The position numbers were made by a program, and so were the translations under genes. DNA of 64,000 nucleotides. Origin: Achromobacter sp. UMC46 (lineage in GTDB: Bacteria; Pseudomonadota; Gammaproteobacteria; Burkholderiales; Burkholderiaceae_B). The stretch lies in assembly GCF_014170335.1 (NCBI RefSeq), contig NZ_LZZS01000004.1, positions 972,395 to 1,036,394 of the forward strand. The letters are read 5' to 3'. Below are positions 47,313 to 58,400 of this stretch, one piece after another (position 1 is the stretch's first letter; each line of letters opens with the position of its first letter). The notes under the pieces are model-generated. The model was not told the DNA's origin. It searched no databases and saw nothing but the letters and a program-made list of their open reading frames with translations.

Positions 47313-47649
47313 GGATAAGGCGGATAAGGGACGGATCGATGACAAAATGTTGGCGAATTATTGACGATTTGTTGACATGGAGGCATTCGGGATAACCCGG
47401 GGAAATAAGCAAATACCTCTGTTACTTGTGGGGTCGCAATGTTTGCATCGCCGATGTGGTGCTGCACGATAAAAGACTGAAATTCAGAACAATCTTATGT
47501 CTTGTTCTTGCAAGATCATCTAACTTCCACGGTCGTGGTTTCAATATAGAAAATAAAAAAATATTACATTCGGGTTTTCCATGGCAAAATTGGTAACTAT
47601 AAATATCTAAAGTAGACAAAAAACGGCAGTTTTGCAGCGAGACATATGT
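47313..47649. other. AT-rich divergent intergenic region before the CDI-type locus
   Basis: This 337-bp gene-free stretch separates the MarR gene from the TpsB gene. It is much richer in A and T than both neighbours, especially 47,540-47,640. A possible -10 element TATAAA lies at 47598-47603 with a poor -35 upstream, about 45 bp before the TpsB ATG. A CCACGGTCGTGG palindrome sits near 47527. It probably contains the promoters of both divergent units; exact start sites are not visible. Confidence 0.5.
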
Positions 47650-49359
47650 ATGGAAGTTGCTTTGTGCAGAGGCGGGAAAGCGCTGGCCGCAGTCGCCATG
47701 ATCGGTGCTTCGGTCGCCGCTTTTGGCCAGCCGGTGCCTGATGGCGGGCGCGCCGCCGAGATCCAGCGCCGGCAGGAACTTGAAATCGATGTGCAGCGCC
47801 AGCGGGCCGCGGAACGCCCCGACGTCCTGACTCCCGACGTCAAGCGTGCCGCCCAAGCCCTGCAGTTTCCGGCCGAAACCCCGTGCTTCGCCATCAACCA
47901 GGTGGTGTGGGACAGCGCGCAGCCGCCCGCATTCGTGTCGGAAGCCAGCCGCGCGGTGGTTGATCAATGCGTGGGCGCGCAAGGCTTGCGCGCATTGCAG
48001 GAATACCTGACCGGTGAATTGATCGACAGCGGCAGGGTGACCGCTCGCGTGCTGGTACCCGAACAATCATTGGCGGCGGGCAAACTGACGCTGCGCTATG
48101 TGCCGGGACGCATATCCGGCGTCAAAGGCGAAGACACCGTCGGCTGGTGGCGCACTGCCGTGCCGACGGGCGCGGGCGGCGAGTTGAACCAGCGCGATCT
48201 GGATCAGGCGTTGGAGAATATTCGCCGGCTGGCCGGTCAGGCGGACGCGACGATCGATGTCGCGCCCGGCCCCGAGCTGGGAGATTCGGACATCGTCATC
48301 CGTCCGGGCTCCGGCAAGCGCTGGCACGGCTATGTCGGCGGCGACAACGGCGGCATGGACACCATCGGCAAATATCAGGTCAATGCCGGGCTGACGCTGG
48401 ACTCACCGTTGTTTCTGTATGACCAATTGTCGGTGTCCTGGAACAGCAACGCGCGCTGGCGGGATTCAAATTCAAACTCGCGTGCGGCGTCCATCAACTA
48501 CAGCGTTCCGTTCGGCTACTGGATGTTCTTTGCCGGTGCCAGCAAATCCACGTACCGGCAGACGGTGGCGGGGTTCGAAGACCCCATCATTTATGGCGGC
48601 ACCACCAAACAGGTGCAGGCAGGCGTTTCGGTCGTGCCCTATCGCGGCACGGCCTACAAAGGGAATGCGTCGTTCACCTTGTTGCGCAAGCGCACGGACA
48701 GCACGCTGAACGATGTGCCCATCGATGTGCAACGTCGTGACGTTACCGGCTACGAATTCAGCTACGCGCATCGTCAGTATCTGGGGCAATCGGTGCTGGA
48801 CGTGGGGGGCGGGGTGCGCGGTACCTTGCCGCATTATTCCGATCAGCCGGGTTATGTCTACGGCGACCCCGATTGGAATGGGCGCAGCACCATCTATGCC
48901 GGAAACATCGGTCTGTACGTGCCCTTCAAGATTGCGGACCAGCCCTTCGCGTACCAAGGCAACTGGCAGATCCAGCACGCCAAGACCGCCGTCGTGCCGG
49001 CAGACTATTTCACCATCGGCAACCGTTACGCGGTGCGCGGCTTTGATGGCCAGATGACCTTGGCCGCCGAAGATGGCTGGTCGCTGCGCAATGATCTTTC
49101 ATTGAATCTGGAACGCCTGACAGGCTTGCCGGGGCAGCAGCTCTATACCGGTGTCGATGTCGGCCGTGTCGGTGGCCCGTCCGCCGCATTCCTGTCCGGC
49201 CGCACGCTGGTCGGCGCGGTTGCCGGGCTGCGCGGCCGGTTTGCCGTGCCTTACGTCAATGCCAGCTACGACCTGTCTGCCGGCTGGCCGTTGAAAAAAC
49301 CCGAGTCCCTGCAGACGTCGACCACCGTGTTTTCGATGGTCGTGATGGTCGAGTTCTGA
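47650..49359 (+). CDS. cdiB: Two-partner secretion outer-membrane transporter (TpsB; FhaC/CdiB type)
   Basis: The protein has 569 residues. A signal region (to about AFGQP) and an N-terminal helix-linker segment are followed by the POTRA domains (FPAETPCFAINQVVW ... ALQEYLTGELIDSGRVTARV ... LRYVPGRISGVK) and the 16-strand beta-barrel. The barrel loop motif RYAVRGFDG (about residue 463) is the conserved (V/I)RG(F/Y) tetrad of Omp85/TpsB proteins, and the protein ends in Phe as outer-membrane proteins do. It exports the exoprotein encoded immediately downstream. The ATG at 47650 is chosen; a TTG at 47632 would add six residues. Confidence 0.9.
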   Translation: MEVALCRGGKALAAVAMIGASVAAFGQPVPDGGRAAEIQRRQELEIDVQRQRAAERPDVLTPDVKRAAQALQFPAETPCFAINQVVWDSAQPPAFVSEASRAVVDQCVGAQGLRALQEYLTGELIDSGRVTARVLVPEQSLAAGKLTLRYVPGRISGVKGEDTVGWWRTAVPTGAGGELNQRDLDQALENIRRLAGQADATIDVAPGPELGDSDIVIRPGSGKRWHGYVGGDNGGMDTIGKYQVNAGLTLDSPLFLYDQLSVSWNSNARWRDSNSNSRAASINYSVPFGYWMFFAGASKSTYRQTVAGFEDPIIYGGTTKQVQAGVSVVPYRGTAYKGNASFTLLRKRTDSTLNDVPIDVQRRDVTGYEFSYAHRQYLGQSVLDVGGGVRGTLPHYSDQPGYVYGDPDWNGRSTIYAGNIGLYVPFKIADQPFAYQGNWQIQHAKTAVVPADYFTIGNRYAVRGFDGQMTLAAEDGWSLRNDLSLNLERLTGLPGQQLYTGVDVGRVGGPSAAFLSGRTLVGAVAGLRGRFAVPYVNASYDLSAGWPLKKPESLQTSTTVFSMVVMVEF

Positions 49360-49426
49360 TCGCCCGCGCCCTCGCCTTGCGGTGATGACCCGTTCAATTC
49401 CCGAGTTGCATTCTCAGGTACGCCTC

Positions 49427-52400
49427 ATGTCCAAGCTTCGTTCGCTGATTGTCTGGTCCGTCGTGTTCACGCAGGTGTGGACCCCGTTGTTGGCCCAAAC
49501 CTTGCCGATCTCGGTGGACAAGAGCGTGTCCGGAGCGAAGCCGTCGGTTGGCATCACCAACGGCGTGCCCGTCGTCAACATCGCGCCGCCATCGGCGGGC
49601 GGGGTTTCCAACAACCGCTATACCCAGTTCAACGTGGGCCCGTCGGGCGTGGTGCTGAACAACAGCGGCGGGGCCAGCCAATCCCAACTGGCCGGGCAAG
49701 TCGCCGGCAACGTCATGTTGGGCAACCAGCGTGCGACGACGATTCTGAACCAGGTCACGGCGCCAAATCCGTCGCAGCTGCTGGGCACGCTGGAGGTCGC
49801 GGGCAACCGGGCCAATATCATCGTCGCCAACCCGGCGGGCATCACCTGCAATGGTTGCGGCTTCTTGAATGCGGACCGTGCCACCCTGACAACGGGGCGG
49901 CCAAAAGTCGGCCCTGACGGGAGCATTGCGCTGGACGTGGCCGCGGGCAAGATCCGCGTGGAGGGCGAGGGCCTGTACGGGGCGAATGTCAGCCAGGTCG
50001 ACCTGATTGCCCGAAGCTTGGAGATCAACGCGGGCGTGTGGGCGGACCGGCTCAATGTGACGGCCGGCGCGTCGCGCGTCGACTATTCGACGGGCGCCGT
50101 ATCGGCGCAAGGCGGCGAGGGGGCGGCGCCTGCCCTGGCGTTGGATACCGCGGCCTTGGGCGGCATGTACGCCAATAGCATCCGCCTGATCGGCACCGAG
50201 GCCGGCGTGGGCGTGAATGTCGGCGGGAACCTGGTCGCACTGACGGGGGACTTGCAGGTCAGCGCCGCAGGCGATGTGCGCATCGCGCCTAGCGCGACCC
50301 TGCAGGCGGCGCGCGATATGCGGGTGGCGGCCGGGCGAAACCTGGCCGTGGACGGGGTTGCGCAAGCTGCGGGCGCCGTCGCGCTTGGCGCGGGCGGCAA
50401 TGCGGAAATCAGGGGGGCGGTGGGCGCAGGAGGCCCCGTGGAAGTGGATGCCGCGGGCAACGTCACCGTCGCCGCGCAAGGCGCGTTGCAGACTCAGGGC
50501 GCGTTGCGCATCGCGGCTGGGCAGGACTTGTCACTGGGCGGTTCCTTGCTGATGGGCGGGCAGGACGTGCGTGCCGAGTCCGGCCGCAACGTTCGGATAG
50601 GCGGGACAACGCCGGCGCCTGGGGTGACTCCGCCGGCGGCCGGCGAGTCGGGCACGGGGCCCGCGGCAAGCGCCGGCGGAACGGCCGGGAGCGGCGCGGC
50701 GTCGAACGCCGCCGCCGTCGCGGCGCCTGCAGGTTCCGAGTCAATGGGCCGGGTCACGGCACGGGGCGCAGTCGCGTTGCAGGCGGGGCGCGACATGGTG
50801 CTGCCCGGGCAGGTTACCGCCGCTGGCGCGCTGCATGCGCAAGCCGGCGAGGATCTGATTGCCGGCGCGGGCGCCCAATTGCAGTCCGGCGGGGCGTCGA
50901 CGATACGTGCCGGCGCAGACCTTGGCTTGGGCGGCCTGGTCGCCGCGCGCGGCGATGTCTTGTTGACGGCGGGGCGCGACGCCCGGATGTCGGGCGCAGG
51001 CGCGGCCAGCGGCCGCATCGCCATGGAGGCCGGGCGCGACCTGCGGCTGGAGGCGCCTGCCCAATGGCAGGCCGAAGGCGGTGCAGGCGCGAAGGCAGGC
51101 GGCGACATGGCGCTGGCGGGCACGCTGCGCGCCAATGGCGACACGGCCCTTTCTGCGGGCGGCAAGCTTTCTGTCGATGGTGCCCTTGCGGTCGCCTCGG
51201 GCAGTCTGGACGGCGTCGCCAGCGGCGACATCTCGGTCGGTTCGCAGGCGCAACTGGCTGCGGCGGACCGTGTCGGCCTGAAGGCCGGCGGCGGATTACA
51301 GAGCTTGGGCAAGATCACATCGCTGAAGGACTTGTCGTTGCAGGCCGCGCGCAACCTGACGTTGGAGGGCCAGACGCTTGCCACCGGCGACATTCGGCTT
51401 CTGGCGGGCGAGGCCCTGACGGCGTCGGCGGCTTCGCGCGTGCAGGCGGATGGATCGGTCGCGGCCGATGCGGCCACGGCATCGCTGGCCGGCCGGGTGA
51501 TTGCCGGCCAATCCGCGCAAGTCCGCACGCGGGGCGACCTGCGCGTGGACGGAACCTTGCTGGCCGACGCTGGCACGCTTAAGGCAATCAGCAACGGCGA
51601 CATGACGTTAGGTAGCGCAAGCGTGCTGCAGGCGGGCCAGCAACTTGATGCGCAGGCGGGCGGCAAACTCCTGGCCGACGGCATCATCACGGGCGAAAAA
51701 GACATCTTCCTGTCCGCGGGGGCGAACGCTGAATTGAACGGCAAGACGGTCGCCGACGGCTACCTGCGCGCCGAAACAGGCGCCGACCTGAGCATCGGCC
51801 AGGCGGGCCTGGCACAGGGCAGCGGCAAGCTGCTCTTGAACGCAGGGCAAGACCTGCGCATCGCCGGCACGGCGGGCACCGCCAGTACCGCGCAGGCGAC
51901 GGGCGGAGTCCTGCAGGCGCAGGCGGGCCGGGACCTGACCGTGACCGGCATCGTGACGGCCAGTTCGCCGGCCAGCCTGGCCGTAATAGGCAACCTGAAC
52001 ATCGATGGCATGGTGGCCGCGTTGGCGGGCGGCCTGACGGCGAATGCCGGGGGCCAGTTGCGCGTCGGCGCCGGGGGCCGCATGCAGGCCGCGCAGGACT
52101 TGTCCGCGCAGGCGGGCGCCGATCTGGACTCCGACGGCATCATCGTCGCGGGCGGCGGGCTGACGCTCGCGGCATCGGGTGATGCGCGTCTGGGCGGCAC
52201 GGCCGCCGCGCTCGGCGACGCATCGGCCGGCAATCTGCGCGTGTCCGGCGGGCGCGACGTGATCGTCAAGCAGAACGGGCAGGTGCAAGCCGCCGGGACG
52301 CTGACGGCACAGGCTCTGCGCGACCTGAACGCTGGCGGCGCATTGGCGTCGGTACAAGACATGGTGCTGGCCGCGGCGCGCGACGCGCGTGTGGACGGCA

Positions 52401-55400
52401 CGGCGGCCAGCGACGCGCGGCTGACGCTGACGGGACGCAACGTGACGGTGGGGGCGGCAGGTCTTGCGCAAGCCGCCGATACGCTCACGGCAACGGCGCG
52501 AGGCACGCTGCTTGCCGAGGGCCGCATGCTCGCGGGCGTATCGCAAACGATCAACGCCGAAGACGGCATGAGGGTGGACGGCACGGTCGCGGCGTTGCAA
52601 GGCGGCCTGACGATGAGCACGGCACGCGGCGATTTGATCCTGGGCGCCGCATCGACCCAGCAGGCGGGCGGGGCCCTGGTGGCCACGGCGGGCGGTGCAC
52701 TGCAGGCATTGGGCTCTGCGGCTGCCGGGCAAGGCATGACGCTGGCCGCGGGCACGGACGCCACGCTGGGCGGCGTAGCGGCAACGCAGGCGGGCGGTCT
52801 GACCGTCAAGGCCGTCGGCAATCTGACGACGGCGGCGGACAGCCGCATTCAATCCGCCGACGGGCTGGACTTCCAGGCCGGCGGCGCGCTGCGCAACGCG
52901 GGCGTACTCTCCGCCACGGGCGCGGCCAGCCTGCTGGCGGGAACCACGCTGGACAACACGGGCTCGGTGCTGGCGGGCGGTGACGTAACCGCGACGGCGA
53001 TCGGCGGGCTTGGCAACGCCGGCCGCTTTATCGCAGGCGTGGGCGAAGACGGCACGCTTAGCCTGCCGGGCAGCCTGCAACTGACGGCGGCCTTCATCAC
53101 GCACCCTGGAATCAGCGCTGCCGGCAAGGACATGACACTTGCGGCAGGCGGCATGGAGCTTGCCGGCGGCAATCTTTCTGCCCTCGGCAAACTGGCGATG
53201 GCTTCATCCGGCGACATCGGTGCGGGCAACGCCATTGTCCACGGCGGCAGCCTGGACATCACTGCCGCGAACCTGCGTAATCAGGGCGGTAAGCTGACCT
53301 CGGCTGGCGGCGCCGTGCTGAAACTGGGCGGCGAACTCGACAACACGGCAGGTCTGGTCGCCGCCGCAGGCAACGTGCTGATCGAGGCTGAGCAGATCGG
53401 TAATCAAGGGGGCACGCTGGCGGGCGGCAACCTGACCCTTGCCTCCGTGGGCGCCGTCGATAACCGCGGCGGCCTGATCCAGGCCGACGATGCCTTGACC
53501 CTGAATGCCGCCAGCCTGGACAACCGCGCCACGCTGGGCGCGCCCGCCAAGGGCGTGCTGGGCAAGGTGGTGGAAATCGTGTCCGGTAAGGTGAACAACC
53601 AAGGCGGATCGATCAGCGCAGGCCAGGACCTGACGCTCACCGCAGGCGAATTGGACAATGCGGGCGGCGAAGTCGCGGCCCAACGCTACGCGACGGTGCA
53701 GGCCACGACCCTGAAGAACAACCAGGGCAAGTTGCTGGCGGGCGAACGACTGGCCGTGACCATCCAGGCGCTGCAAGGCCTGGGCACGCTGCAATCCGCC
53801 CAGGACCTGTCCTTCACCTACACGGGCTCGCTCAACCAGAACGGCGACATCGCCGCCGGCCGCGACCTGACCCTGTCGGTGGGGGGGGCCATGGACAACA
53901 GCGCCACCGTCAGCGCCGGGCGGGACCTGACCGTCACGGCCGCGACGCTGAACAACCAGGCCACCGGCGAGCTTCTGGCCGGGCGCAACAACACGATCAA
54001 CGTGACCAATGGGCTGACCAACTCAGGCCTGATCGACGGTGGGTCGACCAACATCTCAGCGGGGCGTGTCGATAACTTCGGCCGCATCTACGGCGACGCC
54101 ATTTCGATCCGCACCCGGGATCTGGTCAACGGCGCGGGCGCCGGCGGCGGCGCCGTCATTGCGTCGCGCGGCAACCTGGACCTGGGTGTGGCATCGTTGG
54201 TGAACCGCGACCATGCCCTCATCTACGCAGGCGCGGACCTGCGCATCGGCGGCGCGCTGGACGCCAACCGCAAAGCCATCGGCCAGGCGGTGTCGCTGCT
54301 GAACGCCTCGGCAACGATCGAGGCGGCGGGCAATGCCGCCATCGCGGCGGCGTCGCTGCAGAATATCAACACCAACTACGTCAGCCAGACGGTGCCTGTG
54401 TTGACCGTGCCCAAGCTGTACGTGACGCCATCGGGCACCACGGACACCTACGACATGGAGACCAACTGGTTCTGCGACCAGGTGACTCCCATGTGCAGCA
54501 AGGCGGCTGCCTGGCTGGACGATGATCCCGAACGCCGCTTCCTGTTGCCGTCCGACAAATATCCGGCATCGCGATACGGGCCGCCGTTTGATTACGTGCC
54601 GAGTACCAAGGGCAGGGCAGGCGAGACCGCGCCGCTTCCTGTCGCGTACGTACCTGAAAACGTCGCCTGCTCGGGTGGTGACAATGGCGGAGACTGCTGG
54701 AACATCCCGGAGTCGTTCGTCTACAAGGCCGACGCCTTGATCTGGTCCGTCTTCGGCGTTACGCCGCCGTCGGGGGCGATGCCCGTCTGGGTGCCGCTAG
54801 AGCGGCCGTGCTACAGCCAGTCGGAATGCGCCGCCGAAGCGGCTCGCCTCAAGGCGTTTGAAGATGCCTACGCGGCGTACAGAACGCCGCATATCGAGCT
54901 GGATCGGCGAATCCGGGAATTCAATGCCGATTTCGACAACCGCCTGGTAGGCACTTTCACCTATTACCAGGTCGAAGAAACTGTCACGGAAACCCGTACA
55001 GTCTCGTCCGACCCCGGCAAGATCCTGTCGGGCGGCTCGATGACGCTGACCGGCACGGTCACCAACGACAAGAGCCAGATCGCCGCGGGCGGTGCGCTGT
55101 CGGTAAGCGGCCCCGCAATCAACAATATCGGCGCGGGCGGCGTGCGCACCGTCACGCGCGTGGGTACGGTTACGGTCACCCAGGCGCGCGACAGCGACCG
55201 CAAGGAATACTCCGAAGCGTACAGCCGCACCTTGGCGGCGGTGCCGATCGAACTGCCGGTCGGCACCGCCGGCGGCAACGCCTCGGTCTCGCTCAGCGGC
55301 AGCGCGCCCGGCACCAGCGGCAGCAACGCGCCCGGACCGGTCCAGATCGCCAGCGTCGGCCTTCCCGGCGGCACGGTCGTGCGCAGCGTATCCAACCCGG

Positions 55401-58400
55401 CCACCATCCCTGATAGCCAGCTCTTCGCGGTCAACGGCAGGCCGGACGCGCCCTACATCGTGGCCACGGACCCGCGCTTCATCGGCCAGCGTCCGACCGT
55501 GTCCAGCGACTACCTGTTCGATCTATTGCGCCAGCCGGGCGCACCGGTCGGCAATGCCGGCGCCACGGGCGCCATCAACGCCGGCCTTGGCAACAGCCCG
55601 GGCGGCTTGAACGCTCTGATTCCCGCCGGCGCAAGGTTCCTGACGCCATCCGGGCAGCCCAGACGCCTGGGCGACGGCTTCTTCGAACAGAAGCTGGTGT
55701 CAGACCAGATCCTGGCCACCACGGGCCAACGCTTCCTGGATAGCTTCGGCGACAACGACAGCCAGTACAAGGCCCTGCTCGCCAACGGCGCGCAATTCGC
55801 AGTGGACAACGGCATCAAGCTCGGTGTTGCGTTGACCGAAGCGCAGCAACGTCAGCTGACCACCGACCTGGTCTGGCTGGTCGAGCAGACCGTCACGCTG
55901 CCCGACGGCAGCACCGAGACCGTACTGGTGCCCCAGGTGTATCTGCTGGTACGCGAGGGCGACCTGAAGGGCGACGGCACGCTCATGGCCGGCCGCGACG
56001 TCAAGCTGGCCGCCGCTGGCGACATCGTCAACAGCGGCACCATCGGCTCGCGCGACGCGACCGTCATGACGGCGGGCAACATCGTCAACCAGGCGGGCGG
56101 CCTGATCCAGGGCGCCATCGTCGACCTTGCCGCGCGTGAAGACCTGACGAATCTGGTGTCCCTGATCAAGGGCGGCGATGTCGCCCTGTCGGCAGGACGC
56201 GACATCGCCTTGACCTCGACTGGCGCGCAAGAGAACAACGGAAGCACCTGGGGCTCGTATGTTTCTGGCGTATCCCGTGTGGATGCCGACAGCCTCAGCA
56301 TGCAGGCCGGACGCGACCTGACGTTGACGGCGGCGCAAGTCGCCGTGAAGGACGACGCGCGCCTGCAGGCGGGCCGCGATATCACATTGGGCACGCTTAC
56401 CGAAAGCCATGGCGAATCCCTTGTCCTGAACAAGAAAAACCGCCACGACCTCAGCACCAGCACGGAGACCGGCGCAGAGATTGCCGCAGGGGGGAACCTT
56501 ACCCTGATCGCTGGCCGGGACGTCAACGCCCGCGCCGCCGACGTCACTGCAGGCAAGCAGCTGGCCGTGGGCGCCGGCCGGGACATCAACCTGATCGCCG
56601 GTGTAGAGACTGGCTCGACCTACGACGAGATGCGCTACAAGACCAGCGGCTTCCTCTCGTCGAAGACGACGCACACGATCACTTCCCGCGATTGGGAACA
56701 ATCGTTGGCGACCACCTTCACTGGCGACACCGCGGTGCTGATGGCGGGACGCGACCTGACCGCGGCCGGCTCCAATATCGGCGCCCAGCGTGATCTGGTG
56801 CTGTCTGCCGAGCGCGACGTCAATATCCTGCCGGGTCAGAACGCCGAAGACGGCTATGACTACAAGATGGTCAAGAAGTCGGGCTTTGGCGCGATGGGGG
56901 GCTTCAGCTACGGCACCAGCCAACAGACCGACTCCCTGGAAGGCAAGAAGGTCTTTCACAACGCCAGCACCGTTGGCAGCGTGGAAGGCGATGTCCTGAT
57001 CAACGCCGGCAATGCCCTGAACATCATTGGCAGCAACGTCATCGCGCGGCAAGGCGACATCACACTGATCGGCAAGGAAGTGAACATCGGCGCGGCGCTG
57101 GATACCACGCAAGAGAAGGAATTCCACGAGATCAAGCAGACGGGGCTGACGCTTACCGCCAGCAACCCCGTGGTCAGCGCGGTGCAAACCGGCGTGCGCA
57201 TGGGCGAAGCGGCAGGCAAGACGGACAACACCGTCATGAAGGGTCTGGCCGGCGCCACGACTGGCTTGGCCGCCGTCAACGCGTATGACGCCGTGCAAGC
57301 CTCCGCCAAAGCCGCGGCAGCGGCAGAACTTGCCAAGCCTGGTTCATCCAATCAGATCGACAAGGTTGGTGGCGTCAGCATCAAGCTCAGCCTGGGCACC
57401 AGCAAGAACAGCAGCACGACGAACCGCGATTCGTCCAGCGCATTCGGTTCGACGGTGTCAGCCGGCAAAGACCTGACCATCGTTGCGCAGGGCGCAGGCA
57501 AGGACTCGGACATCACCGTCACGGGGTCGAACCTGTCTGCGGGCAACAACGTGGTGCTCAAGGCCGAAGGCGACATCCTGCTGCAAGCGGCGCGCAATGC
57601 GTTCGAGCAGAAGACGGACAGCAAGAGCAGCAGCGCCAGCATCGGCATCGGCTATTCGACCGGTGGCCAGCAGAACGGTTTCACCCTTGAACTGGGCGCG
57701 TCGGTCGGCCGGGGCAACGCCAACGGCCGCGATGAAAGCTGGACCAACAGCAACATTACGGCGGGCAACGTGCTGGCGATGCAGTCTGGCGGCGACACCA
57801 CGCTCAAGGGCGCGGCGGGCCATGCCGATCAGATCATCGCGTCGGTAGGCGGCAATCTGCTGCTGGAAAGCCTGCAAGACAGCAGCAAGTACGACTCGAA
57901 GAACAAGAGCGCGGGCTTTGGCGTGAGCCTGTGTATCCCGCCGTACTGCTACGGTTCAAGCAGCGCATGGGCCAACGCCGGGGCCGGCAAGATGAACAGC
58001 GACTTCAAGACGGTCACTGAACAGACGGGCTTGTGGGCAGGCGACGGCGGCTTCCTGATCGACGTCAAGAACAACACGACGCTGATCGGCAGCGTCATCG
58101 CCAGCAGCGACCGCGCGGTAGCCGACGGCTTGAACAAGCTGACGACCGGCACGCTGGTCACGGAGGACCTGAAGAACACCGCCAAATACAGCGGCAGCCA
58201 GGTGTCTATTGGGGGAGGCTTCGGCTTTGGCGGCGACGCCAAGGCGGGTGCCCCGGGCCTGGGCACCACCAAGGGCGGCCAGGTGGCGGGCGGCGCGACC
58301 AAGGACGCGCGTTCGTCCATCTCGACAGGCAGCAGCGGCTTCGGCATGGGCACGCCGGTGGTGGTGGCAGCCAGCGGCAACAGCAGTTCGACCACGCAAA

